NCBI RefSeq assembly: GCF_965216415.1
Contig: NZ_CBDCFU010000002.1
Reading direction: 5' to 3' (one strand)
DNA from: Marivita sp003149565
GTDB taxonomy: Bacteria; Pseudomonadota; Alphaproteobacteria; Rhodobacterales; Rhodobacteraceae
DNA length: 64,000 nucleotides
A program made the translations under genes and the position numbers. This document shows positions 7,094 to 15,029 of this stretch, piece after piece (positions within the stretch are counted from its first letter, which is position 1; every line of letters starts with the position of its first letter). The notes beneath the pieces were generated by a model. It saw only the letters and a list, made by a program, of their open reading frames with translations, was not told where the DNA came from and did not search any database.

Positions 7094-8269
7094 ATGACCA
7101 ACGTCGTTATCGCATCTGCCGCACGAACAGCCGTTGGCTCGTTCGGCGGTTCTTTCGCAAACACACCCGCACATGACTTGGGCGCAGCCGTGCTGAACGC
7201 TCTGGTCGAACGCGCTGGTGTCGAAAAAGAGGCCGTGTCCGAGACCATTCTCGGTCAGGTTCTTACCGCTGCGCAGGGCCAGAACCCTGCGCGTCAGGCG
7301 CATATCAATGCGGGTCTTCCGCAGGAAAGCGCAGCCTGGGGTATCAACCAGGTCTGCGGCTCGGGTTTGCGCGCCGTCGCTCTGGGCGCACAGCACATCA
7401 TGCTGGGTGATGCCGACATCGTCTGCGCCGGTGGTCAGGAAAACATGACCCTCTCCCCCCATGCTGCGCATCTTCGCGCCGGTCACAAGATGGGTGACGT
7501 CAAATACATCGACACAATGATCCGCGACGGTCTCTGGGATGCCTTCAACGGCTACCACATGGGCCAGACAGCCGAAAACGTCGCCGAGAAGTGGCAGATC
7601 AGCCGCGAACAGCAGGACGAATTCGCCGTTGCCTCGCAGAACAAAGCCGAAGCGGCGCAGAAAGCAGGCAAGTTCGATGACGAAGTGATCGCGTTCACCG
7701 TCAAGACCCGTAAGGGCGACATCGTGGTCGACAAGGATGAATATATCCGCCAGGGCGCAACAATGGACGCGATGCAGAAACTGCGCCCTGCCTTTACGAA
7801 GGACGGCTCTGTAACGGCGGCCAACGCCAGTGGTCTCAACGATGGCGCGGCGGGTGTGCTGCTGATGAGCGAAGAAAACGCATCCAAGCGCGGCATCACT
7901 CCGATGGCTCGTATTGCATCCTACGCAACAGCCGGTCTCGACCCGTCGATCATGGGCGTTGGTCCGATCCACGCGTCGCGCAAGGCACTGGAAAAGGCAG
8001 GATGGTCGGTTGGCGATCTCGATCTCGTCGAGGCCAACGAGGCGTTTGCCGCGCAAGCCTGTGCCGTGAACAAGGACATGGGCTGGGATCCAGCCATCGT
8101 GAACGTGAATGGCGGCGCAATTGCCATTGGTCACCCAATCGGTGCTTCGGGTGCCCGCGTCCTGAACACGCTGCTGTTTGAAATGCAGCGCCGCGATGCC
8201 AAGAAAGGTCTCGCGACCCTCTGCATCGGCGGCGGCATGGGCGTGGCGCTCTGCGTCGAACGCCCCTGA
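7094..8269 (+). CDS. phaA: Acetyl-CoA C-acetyltransferase (PHB synthesis)
   Basis: PhaA condenses two acetyl-CoA to acetoacetyl-CoA, the first step of polyhydroxybutyrate synthesis. The start ATG 7094 follows GGAGGGACCA, giving 391 residues, the standard thiolase length. The active-site Cys is at 88 in NQVCGSGLRAV. The second catalytic pair is seen as His in IAIGHPIGASGAR (~347) and Cys in TLCIGGGMGVALCVE (~377). It heads a plus-strand group phaA-patatin-phaB with short gaps, so the three are probably one transcript. Thiolases of this family also serve other pathways, but phaB at close range makes PHB synthesis the likely role. Confidence 0.95.
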   Translation: MTNVVIASAARTAVGSFGGSFANTPAHDLGAAVLNALVERAGVEKEAVSETILGQVLTAAQGQNPARQAHINAGLPQESAAWGINQVCGSGLRAVALGAQHIMLGDADIVCAGGQENMTLSPHAAHLRAGHKMGDVKYIDTMIRDGLWDAFNGYHMGQTAENVAEKWQISREQQDEFAVASQNKAEAAQKAGKFDDEVIAFTVKTRKGDIVVDKDEYIRQGATMDAMQKLRPAFTKDGSVTAANASGLNDGAAGVLLMSEENASKRGITPMARIASYATAGLDPSIMGVGPIHASRKALEKAGWSVGDLDLVEANEAFAAQACAVNKDMGWDPAIVNVNGGAIAIGHPIGASGARVLNTLLFEMQRRDAKKGLATLCIGGGMGVALCVERP

Positions 8270-8319
8270 CACCTGTTGGCCCGGACATGCATCTGCATCG
8301 CCCGGGCCTCTTACGTACC

Positions 8320-9159
8320 ATGACCAAAAACGCGCCTCCTTTTGACCAGCTGGTGTTTTCCGGCGGCGGTCTGCGGTGCATGTGGCAAGGCGGATTTCTC
8401 GACGTGGTACGTGATGAAATCGGACTTGAGCCCAAGCGCATCACCGGGGTGTCCGGCGGGGCATTGTCGGCGTGCTGTTTCATCGTACGGCGCGCTCCGG
8501 AAATGCGCGACCGCATGTGCGACGCGTTCGACACAAACGAGGCGAACGTGGCCTGGGACAGTTTTGATGAAGACGGGGTGACACCGCATCAGCGCATCTA
8601 TCGCAAATGCGTGCAAGACGTTTTGGACACCGATGCTCAACAGCAGATTGCGGACGGTCCCCCCTTCCATATCCTGATAGGCCATCCGCCGCTGTCGGAG
8701 CTGCCCAAGCTGTCCGGCACGGCGGCCACCCTGGCCTATGAAGCAGAGCTGCATACGGTCGCATCACCGCATTTCAAGTGGCCAGAAAAGATCGGGCTCG
8801 ACAGCACCCGCGTTGACGCACGCGGGGCAGCGCGCGAGGGCCGTCTTGTCGATCTGATAACCGCCGCTGCCGTGATCCCACCAGTGTTCGAGCCTCCGCT
8901 TTGGGACGGCAGGCCCGTGATTGACGGTGGCATGGTCGATCAGGCCCCCATGCCCGAGCCCGATGAGGGCTCGACTATGATCCTTTTGACCCGGCACTAC
9001 AGAGGCCTCAACCCTGTGCCGGGGCGCACCTATCTTGAACCGTCCGAGCCCTGCCCGGTCGACAAGATTGATTTCACCGACCCCGACAAGCTGCGAGAAA
9101 CATGGTCCTGCGGCGAGGCGGATGGTCGGTCATATCTCGAAACCCTGAACCTGACCTGA
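8320..9159 (+). CDS. Patatin-like phospholipase between phaA and phaB
   Basis: This ~279-residue protein belongs to the patatin family of Ser-Asp dyad lipid acyl hydrolases. The oxyanion segment is SGGGLRCMWQGG (~13-24), the nucleophile lies in GVSGGAL (~50) and the catalytic Asp in DGGMVDQ (~205). No signal peptide is evident, so it is likely cytoplasmic. ATG 8320 is chosen; the frame also opens at 8287. It sits 50 bases after phaA and 19 bases before phaB, which suggests a link to PHB granule lipids or to polymer turnover. That link is inferred from position only. Confidence 0.85.
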   Translation: MTKNAPPFDQLVFSGGGLRCMWQGGFLDVVRDEIGLEPKRITGVSGGALSACCFIVRRAPEMRDRMCDAFDTNEANVAWDSFDEDGVTPHQRIYRKCVQDVLDTDAQQQIADGPPFHILIGHPPLSELPKLSGTAATLAYEAELHTVASPHFKWPEKIGLDSTRVDARGAAREGRLVDLITAAAVIPPVFEPPLWDGRPVIDGGMVDQAPMPEPDEGSTMILLTRHYRGLNPVPGRTYLEPSEPCPVDKIDFTDPDKLRETWSCGEADGRSYLETLNLT

Positions 9160-9178
9160 CACAAAGAGGAGACCCCAC

Positions 9179-9901
9179 ATGGCACGTGTAGCACTCGTCA
9201 CCGGCGGCAGCCGCGGCATCGGCGAAGCCATTTCCAAAGCACTCAAGGCCGAAGGCTATGAAGTTGCGGCAACCTATGCCGGCAACGATGAGAAAGCCGC
9301 GAAATTCACCGAAGAGACCGGTATCAAGACCTACAAATGGAACGTCGCTGATTACGACGCGTCCAAAGAGGGCATCGCCAAGGTCGAAGCCGATCTAGGC
9401 CCGATCGACGTCGTTGTTGCAAACGCGGGCATTACCCGCGATGCACCGTTTCACAAGATGACCCCTGAGGCGTGGAAAGAGGTGATCGACACCAACCTCA
9501 CCGGCGTGTTCAACACCGTGCACCCCGTCTGGCCGGGCATGCGCGAGCGCAAGTTCGGCCGCGTGATCGTCATTTCCTCGATCAACGGGCAGAAAGGCCA
9601 GTTCGGCCAGGTGAACTACGCCGCGACCAAAGCCGGCGATCTGGGTATCGTGAAGTCGCTGGCTCAGGAAGGCGCGCGCGCAGGCATCACTGCAAACGCC
9701 ATCTGCCCGGGCTACATCGCAACCGAAATGGTCATGGCGATTCCCGAAGAGGTGCGCCAGAAGATCGTCGCTAACATCCCCGCCGGTCGTCTGGGCGAAC
9801 CGGAAGAAATCGCGCGCTGCGTTGTGTTCCTTGCCTCCGAGCAGTCGGGCTTCATCAACGGCTCGACCATCTCGGCCAACGGCGCTCAGTTCTTCGTCTA
9901 A
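9179..9901 (+). CDS. phaB: Acetoacetyl-CoA reductase (PHB synthesis)
   Basis: PhaB reduces acetoacetyl-CoA to (R)-3-hydroxybutyryl-CoA with NADPH, the monomer for PHB. At 240 residues it is a standard short-chain dehydrogenase: cofactor motif TGGSRGIG at 8-15, NAG at ~87-89, and the catalytic Ser, Tyr and Lys in ISSINGQKGQFGQVNYAATKAG (written here in two overlapping parts: ISSINGQKGQ and VNYAATKAG). The C-terminal GSTISANGAQFFV is typical of PhaB. AAGAGGAG lies upstream of ATG 9179. The polymerase gene phaC is not in the window. A strong terminator follows at 9925-9955. Confidence 0.95.
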   Translation: MARVALVTGGSRGIGEAISKALKAEGYEVAATYAGNDEKAAKFTEETGIKTYKWNVADYDASKEGIAKVEADLGPIDVVVANAGITRDAPFHKMTPEAWKEVIDTNLTGVFNTVHPVWPGMRERKFGRVIVISSINGQKGQFGQVNYAATKAGDLGIVKSLAQEGARAGITANAICPGYIATEMVMAIPEEVRQKIVANIPAGRLGEPEEIARCVVFLASEQSGFINGSTISANGAQFFV

Positions 9902-9924
9902 GCCACGTTTGATCGTTTTGGAGG

Positions 9925-9955
9925 GGCCCGCCTGTTGCGCGGGCCTTTTCTTTTT
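9925..9955 (+). terminator. Rho-independent terminator of the pha genes
   Basis: GGCCCGC and GCGGGCC arms around a 7-base loop are followed by TTTTCTTTTT, 24 bases beyond the phaB stop. Confidence 0.85.
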
Positions 9956-9979
9956 GAGCGGTGCGGATTAGCGGAGGAC

Positions 9980-10843
9980 ATGACCCGCGCCACCGCCACA
10001 GCCATCGGATTTGTCGCCGTCCTGCTTTGGGCGCTTCTGGCGCTGTTCACTGCGGGGTCGGCCCCGGTGCCGCCCTTCCTTCTCAATGCTTTGACCTTTG
10101 CCATCGGCGGCGCAGTGGGCGTTGTCTGGCTTTTGGCGCGGGGGCGTGTGTCGGTGCTGCGGCTGGTGCCATGGCGCGTCTATGCGTTCGGGACGGCGGG
10201 TCTATTCGGGTATCATGCGCTCTATTACTCCGCACTTCGACTGGCTCCACCCGCAGAGGCGGGTCTGATCGCGTATCTCTGGCCTTTATTCATTGTGCTA
10301 TTTTCGGGGCTGTTACCGGGCGAACGGTTGCGCATGGGGCATATCGTCGGGGCATTGGTGTCCTTCGCGGGGGCTGCGCTCATTGTGTTGCGCAACGGGT
10401 TCAGCTTTGAGGCATCGGCGACGCCCGGCCTGATCCTTGCCGGATTCTGCGCCCTGACATGGAGCAGCTATTCGGTCTTGTCGCGACGGCTGGGCACCAC
10501 TCCGACAGAGGCAGTCGCGGTGTTTTGCGTGCTTACTGCACTGTTGTCGGTGCCCCCACATCTGGCCTTTGAGTCAACGCTCTGGCCCGACAGCGCATTC
10601 GGTTGGCTGTCAGTTGTGGCGCTTGGTCTGGGGCCAGTGGGTCTGGCGTTCTATGTCTGGGACATTGGCGTAAAGAAGGGCGATATTCAGGTTCTGGGCG
10701 TTGCGAGCTATGCTGCGCCACTGTTGTCGACGCTGGTCCTGATCGTTGCAGGATTTGCACAGGCCTCTTGGCAGTTGGTTGCCGCAGCCATTCTTATTAC
10801 AGTCGGCGCGGGTATCGCAGCGATGGCCTCACGCCGCGCTTAG
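9980..10843 (+). CDS. EamA/DMT-family exporter, YddG-like
   Basis: This 287-residue inner-membrane protein has about ten hydrophobic segments arranged as two EamA repeats (e.g. IGFVAVLLWALLALFTAG at the start and GHIVGALVSFAGAALIVL midway). The family exports amino acids or metabolites; the overall pattern is close to YddG-type aromatic amino acid exporters. GGAGGAC sits right before ATG 9980. It begins immediately after the pha terminator and ends about 100 bases before the mhqO gene. The substrate cannot be read from sequence. Confidence 0.8.
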   Translation: MTRATATAIGFVAVLLWALLALFTAGSAPVPPFLLNALTFAIGGAVGVVWLLARGRVSVLRLVPWRVYAFGTAGLFGYHALYYSALRLAPPAEAGLIAYLWPLFIVLFSGLLPGERLRMGHIVGALVSFAGAALIVLRNGFSFEASATPGLILAGFCALTWSSYSVLSRRLGTTPTEAVAVFCVLTALLSVPPHLAFESTLWPDSAFGWLSVVALGLGPVGLAFYVWDIGVKKGDIQVLGVASYAAPLLSTLVLIVAGFAQASWQLVAAAILITVGAGIAAMASRRA

Positions 10844-10864
10844 GTGCGCATGTGCACAAATTTG

Positions 10865-10892
10865 GCGCGCACACAGGTATTTATGTGCGCGC
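10865..10892. promoter_or_regulatory. Inverted repeat upstream of mhqO, candidate operator
   Basis: Perfect 9-bp arms GCGCGCACA and TGTGCGCGC are separated by 10 bases and end 53 bases before the mhqO start. In other bacteria the mhq genes are repressed by a MarR-type quinone sensor binding palindromes. No such regulator gene is present nearby. Confidence 0.4.
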
Positions 10893-10945
10893 AATTGCAG
10901 CTAGGTATGATCTCAAACGGAAATGCGTATTTTGGGAGACCAGGC

Positions 10946-11878
10946 ATGATCAATCAGATCAACGGACTGCATCATGTGACCTCGATCGCCAGCGGGGCAC
11001 AATCGAACAACGATTTCTTTACCAAGACATTGGGCCTGCGCCGGATCAAGAAGACGGTCAATTTCGACGCGCCCGAGGTATATCACCTTTATTACGGCGA
11101 CGAGGCGGGCACGCCCGGCACGGTCATGACCTATTTCCCCTTCCCGAACGCACGGCGCGGTCGCCCCGGCACGGGTGAAGTTGGCATCACCGGCTTTGCC
11201 GTGCCCAAGGGCAGCTTGCCCTATTGGCAAGAGCGGCTGGCGACTTTTGACGTCAAGAACATGCAGACCGAGACCACGTTTGGCGAAGACCGCCTGCGCT
11301 TTGACGGACCGGATGGCGACGGGTTTGTGCTGGTTGAAACCGAGGATGACGCGCGCGATCCGTGGACCAACAATGGTGTGCCTGCCGATGCTGCCATTCG
11401 GGGCTTTCACAGCGCCGACATGCGTCTGCGCGATGCAGGCGGCAGCGCCGAATTGCTCAAATACATGGGGTATGAAGAACTTGACCGACAGGAGAACGTC
11501 ACCCGCTTTCATGTGCCAGGCGGCAATGAGGCCAACGTGATCGACATCACCCAGGTCAATGCGCCAAGCGCCGATCAGGGGGCCGGTTCGGTACATCACA
11601 TCGCGTTTTCCGTCGACAACCGCGAAAAGCAGATGGAGGTGCGCAGGGCATTGATGGACACGGGCTATCAGGTGACGGCGGTGATCGACCGCGATTACTT
11701 CTACGCGATCTATTTCCGCACACCGGGTGGGGTGCTGTTCGAAGTGGCCACCAACGAGCCCGGCTTTGACCGTGACGAAGACACGGCACATCTGGGTGAG
11801 GCGCTCAAGCTGCCGTCGCAGCATGAACACCTGCGTCAAGTTCTGGAGGAAAAGTATTTGGAGCCAATCGTTGACTGA
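10946..11878 (+). CDS. Ring-cleaving dioxygenase, MhqO-like glyoxalase fold
   Basis: This 310-residue protein has two glyoxalase/VOC modules. The first starts INGLHHVTSIASGAQSNNDF and carries the metal-binding His; the second starts near AIRGFHSADMRL, with SVHHIAFSVDN and a final FEVATNEPGFD supplying the usual Glu. This layout matches MhqO/MhqA/MhqE dioxygenases, which degrade quinones or hydroquinones under thiol stress. The start ATG 10946 follows GGAGACCAGGC; the frame is open further upstream without a ribosome site. It overlaps the following hydrolase gene by 8 bases, as in known mhq clusters. Confidence 0.85.
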   Translation: MINQINGLHHVTSIASGAQSNNDFFTKTLGLRRIKKTVNFDAPEVYHLYYGDEAGTPGTVMTYFPFPNARRGRPGTGEVGITGFAVPKGSLPYWQERLATFDVKNMQTETTFGEDRLRFDGPDGDGFVLVETEDDARDPWTNNGVPADAAIRGFHSADMRLRDAGGSAELLKYMGYEELDRQENVTRFHVPGGNEANVIDITQVNAPSADQGAGSVHHIAFSVDNREKQMEVRRALMDTGYQVTAVIDRDYFYAIYFRTPGGVLFEVATNEPGFDRDEDTAHLGEALKLPSQHEHLRQVLEEKYLEPIVD

Positions 11879-12467
11879 CTACATCCTGCGAGAATCCAAG
11901 GGCACACCCGGCGCGCCCTTGATCTTCACCTTTCACGGCACGGGTGGTGACGAGACCCAGTTCCACGGACTTGCCGAACAGCTTTGGCCAGATTCGCATG
12001 TGGTGTCTCCGCGCGGGGACGTTTCGGAACACGGGATGAACCGCTATTTCCGGCGCACTGGCGAAGGCATTTATGACATGGACGATTTGGCCAAGCGGCG
12101 CGCGGCGATGGCCGCGTTCATTCGGTCAAAAAAAGCTGAGACCGATGCCTCGCGCGTGATCGCCCTTGGGTATTCGAACGGCGCGAATATCGCGGCGGCG
12201 GTGGCGTTTGACGATCCGAACCTTTTTACTGACGTGATCGCCATGCACCCGCTGATCCCGTGGACCCCTGCTCCGCAGCCTGGTTTGGCGGCAACACGCT
12301 GGCTTATCACAGCAGGTGAACGCGACCCGATCTGCCCCGCGCCTTTGACCCGCTCCCTGACAGATTACCTGCGCGCGCAAGGGGCTGATGTAATCGAACA
12401 CTGGCACACCGGCGGGCACGAATTGGTGCAATCGGAACTGACCGCCATTCAGGCCAACATGCTCTGA
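11871..12467 (+). CDS. MhqD-like alpha/beta hydrolase (carboxylesterase)
   Basis: This ~198-residue protein is a phospholipase/carboxylesterase-family alpha/beta hydrolase. HGTGGDETQF near the start supplies the oxyanion region, GYSNGANIA holds the Ser nucleophile, and Asp (GERDPICP) and His (TGGHELV) complete the triad. TTG 11871 is the most likely start: GGAGCC lies upstream and it overlaps the dioxygenase stop. The pairing with an MhqO-type dioxygenase matches mhqO/mhqD of Bacillus and relatives, where both respond to quinones. The true substrate is unknown. Confidence 0.8.
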   Translation: MTDYILRESKGTPGAPLIFTFHGTGGDETQFHGLAEQLWPDSHVVSPRGDVSEHGMNRYFRRTGEGIYDMDDLAKRRAAMAAFIRSKKAETDASRVIALGYSNGANIAAAVAFDDPNLFTDVIAMHPLIPWTPAPQPGLAATRWLITAGERDPICPAPLTRSLTDYLRAQGADVIEHWHTGGHELVQSELTAIQANML

Positions 12468-12473
12468 AAGAAA

Positions 12474-12506
12474 AACGCCCCCGGCCAATCATGGTGCGGG
12501 GGCGTT
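12474..12506 (+). terminator. Terminator after the hydrolase gene
   Basis: Perfect 9-bp arms AACGCCCCC and GGGGGCGTT start 7 bases after the stop, with TCTGTGTTT behind. The A-run ahead of the stem allows function in the reverse direction, for the 34-residue gene. Confidence 0.75.
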
Positions 12507-12534
12507 CTGTGTTTGAGCTTCAGCATTTTGACCA

Positions 12535-12639
12535 TCAGCGGAACAAAGCCCGCAAAAGGCTGCGCACCATGTCGCCACGCGCTTGGTGAGCGGCGCGGAT
12601 GGCGTCGCGATGGCGGGCGTCTTTAGCGTATTCGATCAT
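12535..12639 (-). CDS. 34-residue basic peptide divergent from a LysR gene
   Basis: The frame encodes 34 residues from ATG 12639 (MIEYAKDARHRDAIRAAHQA and ending DMVRSLLRALFR). It is basic, helical in appearance and rich in Ala, Arg and Leu. GAGAAAAG lies upstream as a possible weak ribosome site. Short peptides of this kind, some related to the DUF1127 group, often stand divergent to GcvA-type LysR genes in Rhodobacterales. A shared regulatory region of about 110 bases separates it from the LysR gene. No function is known to me. Confidence 0.5.
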   Translation of the reverse strand: MIEYAKDARHRDAIRAAHQARGDMVRSLLRALFR

Positions 12640-12723
12640 TTGTCTTTTCTCACATTTGCGAAATTTAATTGATCTTTATATGGCCCCCCATATAATTTCC
12701 CACAAACGAGACTTTTCATCTCA

Positions 12724-12746
12724 TCAGTTAAGATTTACTTAACTGA
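12724..12746. promoter_or_regulatory. Palindrome at the LysR gene start (LysR or CtrA-like site)
   Basis: Perfect 9-bp arms TCAGTTAAG and CTTAACTGA around ATTTA end only 2 bases before the LysR start codon. The symmetry suits LysR autoregulation, while the core TTAA-GATTTAC-TTAA also fits a CtrA box. The site takes the place of a ribosome binding sequence, so the mRNA may be leaderless or nearly so. Confidence 0.5.
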
Positions 12747-12748
12747 AT

Positions 12749-13687
12749 ATGAGCGATCGACTGCCCCCTCTGACCGCCTTGCGCGCCTTCGAAGCGGCTG
12801 CGCGACACATGTCCTTTGCGCAAGCGGCTGCCGAGTTGCATGTGACGCCTGCCGCGCTGTCCTTTCAGATCAAGTCTCTTGAAGAGCATTTGGGCACACC
12901 GGTATTCCGCCGGTTGAACCGCGCGGTTGAACTCACGCCCGAAGGCGTGGCGCTACAATCAGGCGTGCGAGACGGGTTCGACCTTATCCTGGCTGCATGG
13001 CGTTCGGCCCGGCGGCAGGCGCAATCAAACATTCTGACGGTGACCGCAGGCCCAGCCTTTACGGCCAAGGTTCTGGCCCCGCGCCTTTTCGAATTCGCGC
13101 AAGCGCATCCCGACATCGACCTGCGCTTTTCGGCAAGTTTGAGGTTGGTGGATTTTGTGCGCGACGATATCGATGCCGCTGTGCGGTTCGGCTATGGCCC
13201 CGACAAGGGACTATATTCGCGCGTTCTGATGCGCGATTGGTTCGCACCGATGATGACGCCCGCGTTGGCCAAGGTCTATGACACGCCTGAAAAACTGTGC
13301 GGCGCGCCGCTGATCTTTGACGACAGTGTCGATTTCCTGCGGCCCCGCGCCGACTGGGCGCAATGGTTCCGCGCCAACGGGATAACCCCGCCAAAGCTGA
13401 CGGGATCACATTTCAGCCATGCCGATCACGCCGTGGATGCGGCGCTATCGGGGGGTGGCGTCGTCATGGCCCGCAGCACGCTTGCTGCCGGGGCGCTGAA
13501 CGATGGTCAATTGGTGGCCCCGTTCGACATAGCTCTGTCGACCGACGCGCATTTCCGCTTTGTCTGTCCTGTGGGACACGAAAAGAAACCACAGGTCGCA
13601 GCGTTTTCGGATTGGCTCGACAAAAAGATCGGTGCTTTGGTAGAGCAGCTGCCAAAGAAACGGCTGATCCCCGTTGACCAGATATGA
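12749..13687 (+). CDS. LysR-family regulator, GcvA-like
   Basis: This 312-residue regulator has the typical N-terminal helix-turn-helix (LPPLTALRAFEAAARHMSFA then AAAELHVTPAALSFQIKSLE). The opening 'PPL-ALRAFEAAAR' is characteristic of the GcvA branch. The periplasmic-binding-like effector domain spans ~95-300. No target operon is evident beyond the divergent 34-residue peptide gene. The start ATG 12749 matches the family N-terminus, although no ribosome site is visible. It is followed by a hairpin shared with the convergent YdcH gene. Confidence 0.9.
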   Translation: MSDRLPPLTALRAFEAAARHMSFAQAAAELHVTPAALSFQIKSLEEHLGTPVFRRLNRAVELTPEGVALQSGVRDGFDLILAAWRSARRQAQSNILTVTAGPAFTAKVLAPRLFEFAQAHPDIDLRFSASLRLVDFVRDDIDAAVRFGYGPDKGLYSRVLMRDWFAPMMTPALAKVYDTPEKLCGAPLIFDDSVDFLRPRADWAQWFRANGITPPKLTGSHFSHADHAVDAALSGGGVVMARSTLAAGALNDGQLVAPFDIALSTDAHFRFVCPVGHEKKPQVAAFSDWLDKKIGALVEQLPKKRLIPVDQI

Positions 13688-13710
13688 AAAAGCCCGGGGG
13701 AGACCCGGGC
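13687..13710. terminator. Bidirectional terminator between LysR and ydcH-like genes
   Basis: GCCCGGG and CCCGGGC arms (13692-13698 and 13704-13710) form a strong stem. On the minus strand it is followed by five T, ending the YdcH-like gene; on the plus strand it closes the LysR gene. Confidence 0.75.
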
Positions 13711-13718
13711 CAATCTTC

Positions 13719-13880
13719 TTATGAGAGACGTTCAATCTCTTCTTTTAGTCGGAGTTTCTGCTTTTTCAGCGACGCAATCATCAGGTCATCTGTGCCTGGT
13801 GCGCGTTGGGCCTGTTCGACCTCTTCAGACAGGGTTTGGTGCTTCCGCTTCAGTTCCTGAAGATGTGAAGTCAAGCTCAT
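13719..13880 (-). CDS. YdcH family (DUF465) small protein
   Basis: This 53-residue protein starts at ATG 13880 after AGGAGGACTTC. It reads MSLTSHLQELKRKHQTLSEE, then a gap and LMIASLKKQKLRLKEEIERL. This is the DUF465/YdcH pattern: two charged helices forming a short coiled coil, with the conserved LK-KKL-LK-EI ending. The biochemical role of the family is unknown. It stands alone between two terminators or stops. Confidence 0.85.
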   Translation of the reverse strand: MSLTSHLQELKRKHQTLSEEVEQAQRAPGTDDLMIASLKKQKLRLKEEIERLS

Positions 13881-13961
13881 GAAGTCCTCCTGTGACTGAT
13901 TGGATCTTCAGTCGATCACAGTTTTACAATTCTGTCACGCCGCACCCGCATTGTTGGTGAA

Positions 13962-14795
13962 TTATAGCTGACTGCGGCGTGTCAGTCGGCGGTTTTGAGC
14001 CGGAAACGGCAAGGCCTGCGGGGAGCGCAATACTTTCGATACCAAATCAGTATACGAATCGGCATCTTTCTCGTGGCTTTCGCCGCGGTGCAGCACAAGC
14101 GGCGGGTGCGACACAAACGCCGCTCGCCGCTCTTTCCGACCCCGCAACAGGACAAGTCGCGCTGGCCGGGTGCTGCGCGGGTGAATCGGCCAGAACTCCA
14201 GCGCACCAAGGTGGGCGAAAAACGCGCTCATCAGTTCGGGCAGCCGGTCCGCGCGTTGGATGAACGTGGCCACACCTCCGGGCATCAGCCGCTTGGACGC
14301 AACGCTCACCCATTTTTTCAAGGGCAACGCCCCGGATCGGGACACAGCGCGTTCCCGAGACCGAGCGGCCACGGCGCGAAAATCCTCGAAATAGGGCGGG
14401 TTGGCGATGACGTGATCGAAACGCTGGGATTTCACGTCCGCTGGCAGGTTGGAAAGGTCGGCGCAATGCACCGATCCATCCAATCCGTTGTCATCCAGAT
14501 TTCGCTGCGCCAAAGCTGCATAAGCCGGTTGCATCTCAACCCCGGTGCAGATGATACCCGGCACGCGCGTGGCCAGACAGGCCAGTGCCGCACCTCCTCC
14601 GCAGCCAAGTTCCAGCACGGTATCACCGGCCTGCGCCGGGATTGAGGCGGCCAGAAGCACTGGATCGACACCCGCCCGATATCCGTCCTTCGGCTGCCAC
14701 ATGCGCACGGCACCGCCCAGAAAATCATCGCGGGTCAATTCTTCCGCCACGAACGGATCAGTCCTCAAACTTGACACCGTATTCGCGCAAGACAC
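13962..14795 (-). CDS. tRNA1(Val) adenine-37 N6-methyltransferase-like protein
   Basis: This protein (277 residues if the first ATG is used) is a class I SAM-dependent methyltransferase. Motif I is VLELGCGGGAALACLA (~60-75) and the N6-adenine signature is NPPYF (~131). DDFLGGAVRMWQPKDGYRAG is typical of the TrmN6/YfiC family, which methylates A37 of tRNA1(Val). The gene overlaps the end of the upstream DUF2007 gene by 38 bases if ATG 14795 is right; a GTG about 15 codons downstream is a reasonable alternative. The two are probably co-transcribed. Confidence 0.75.
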   Translation of the reverse strand: MSCANTVSSLRTDPFVAEELTRDDFLGGAVRMWQPKDGYRAGVDPVLLAASIPAQAGDTVLELGCGGGAALACLATRVPGIICTGVEMQPAYAALAQRNLDDNGLDGSVHCADLSNLPADVKSQRFDHVIANPPYFEDFRAVAARSRERAVSRSGALPLKKWVSVASKRLMPGGVATFIQRADRLPELMSAFFAHLGALEFWPIHPRSTRPARLVLLRGRKERRAAFVSHPPLVLHRGESHEKDADSYTDLVSKVLRSPQALPFPAQNRRLTRRSQL

Positions 14796-14973
14796 GTTTT
14801 GCGTCGTCTAGTTCGTCGCTGCGGACCATCAGTCGGCGCGGCAAGATACCGATAGAACCTTCGAGGACGCTCATGTTTACGTCCAATTCAAAGCTGTCTA
14901 TACCCTCGTCCTCAAGCACGGCTCGGGCGAGCGGTATCAGTGTGATGTCATTGGTGCGCAAAAGCTCTTCCAT
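14758..14973 (-). CDS. DUF2007 domain protein
   Basis: This 71-residue protein (MEELLRTNDITLIPLARAVL and ending DDAKRVLREYGVKFED) matches the DUF2007 'putative signal-transducing protein' family, related to the regulatory PII-like fold. The Arg-Leu-Met-Val patch 'RRLMVRSDELDDAKRVL' is typical. ATG 14973 is chosen to fit the family; the frame is open upstream to 15048. It lies divergent from the polyprenyl synthase gene, with only 56 bases between the starts, and precedes the tRNA methyltransferase gene. Confidence 0.75.
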   Translation of the reverse strand: MEELLRTNDITLIPLARAVLEDEGIDSFELDVNMSVLEGSIGILPRRLMVRSDELDDAKRVLREYGVKFED

Positions 14974-15029
14974 GACCAAGATGTAGGAACACCGGGCCCG
15001 CTTTGTCGAGCCTTCCTGAAGGAATGGTG

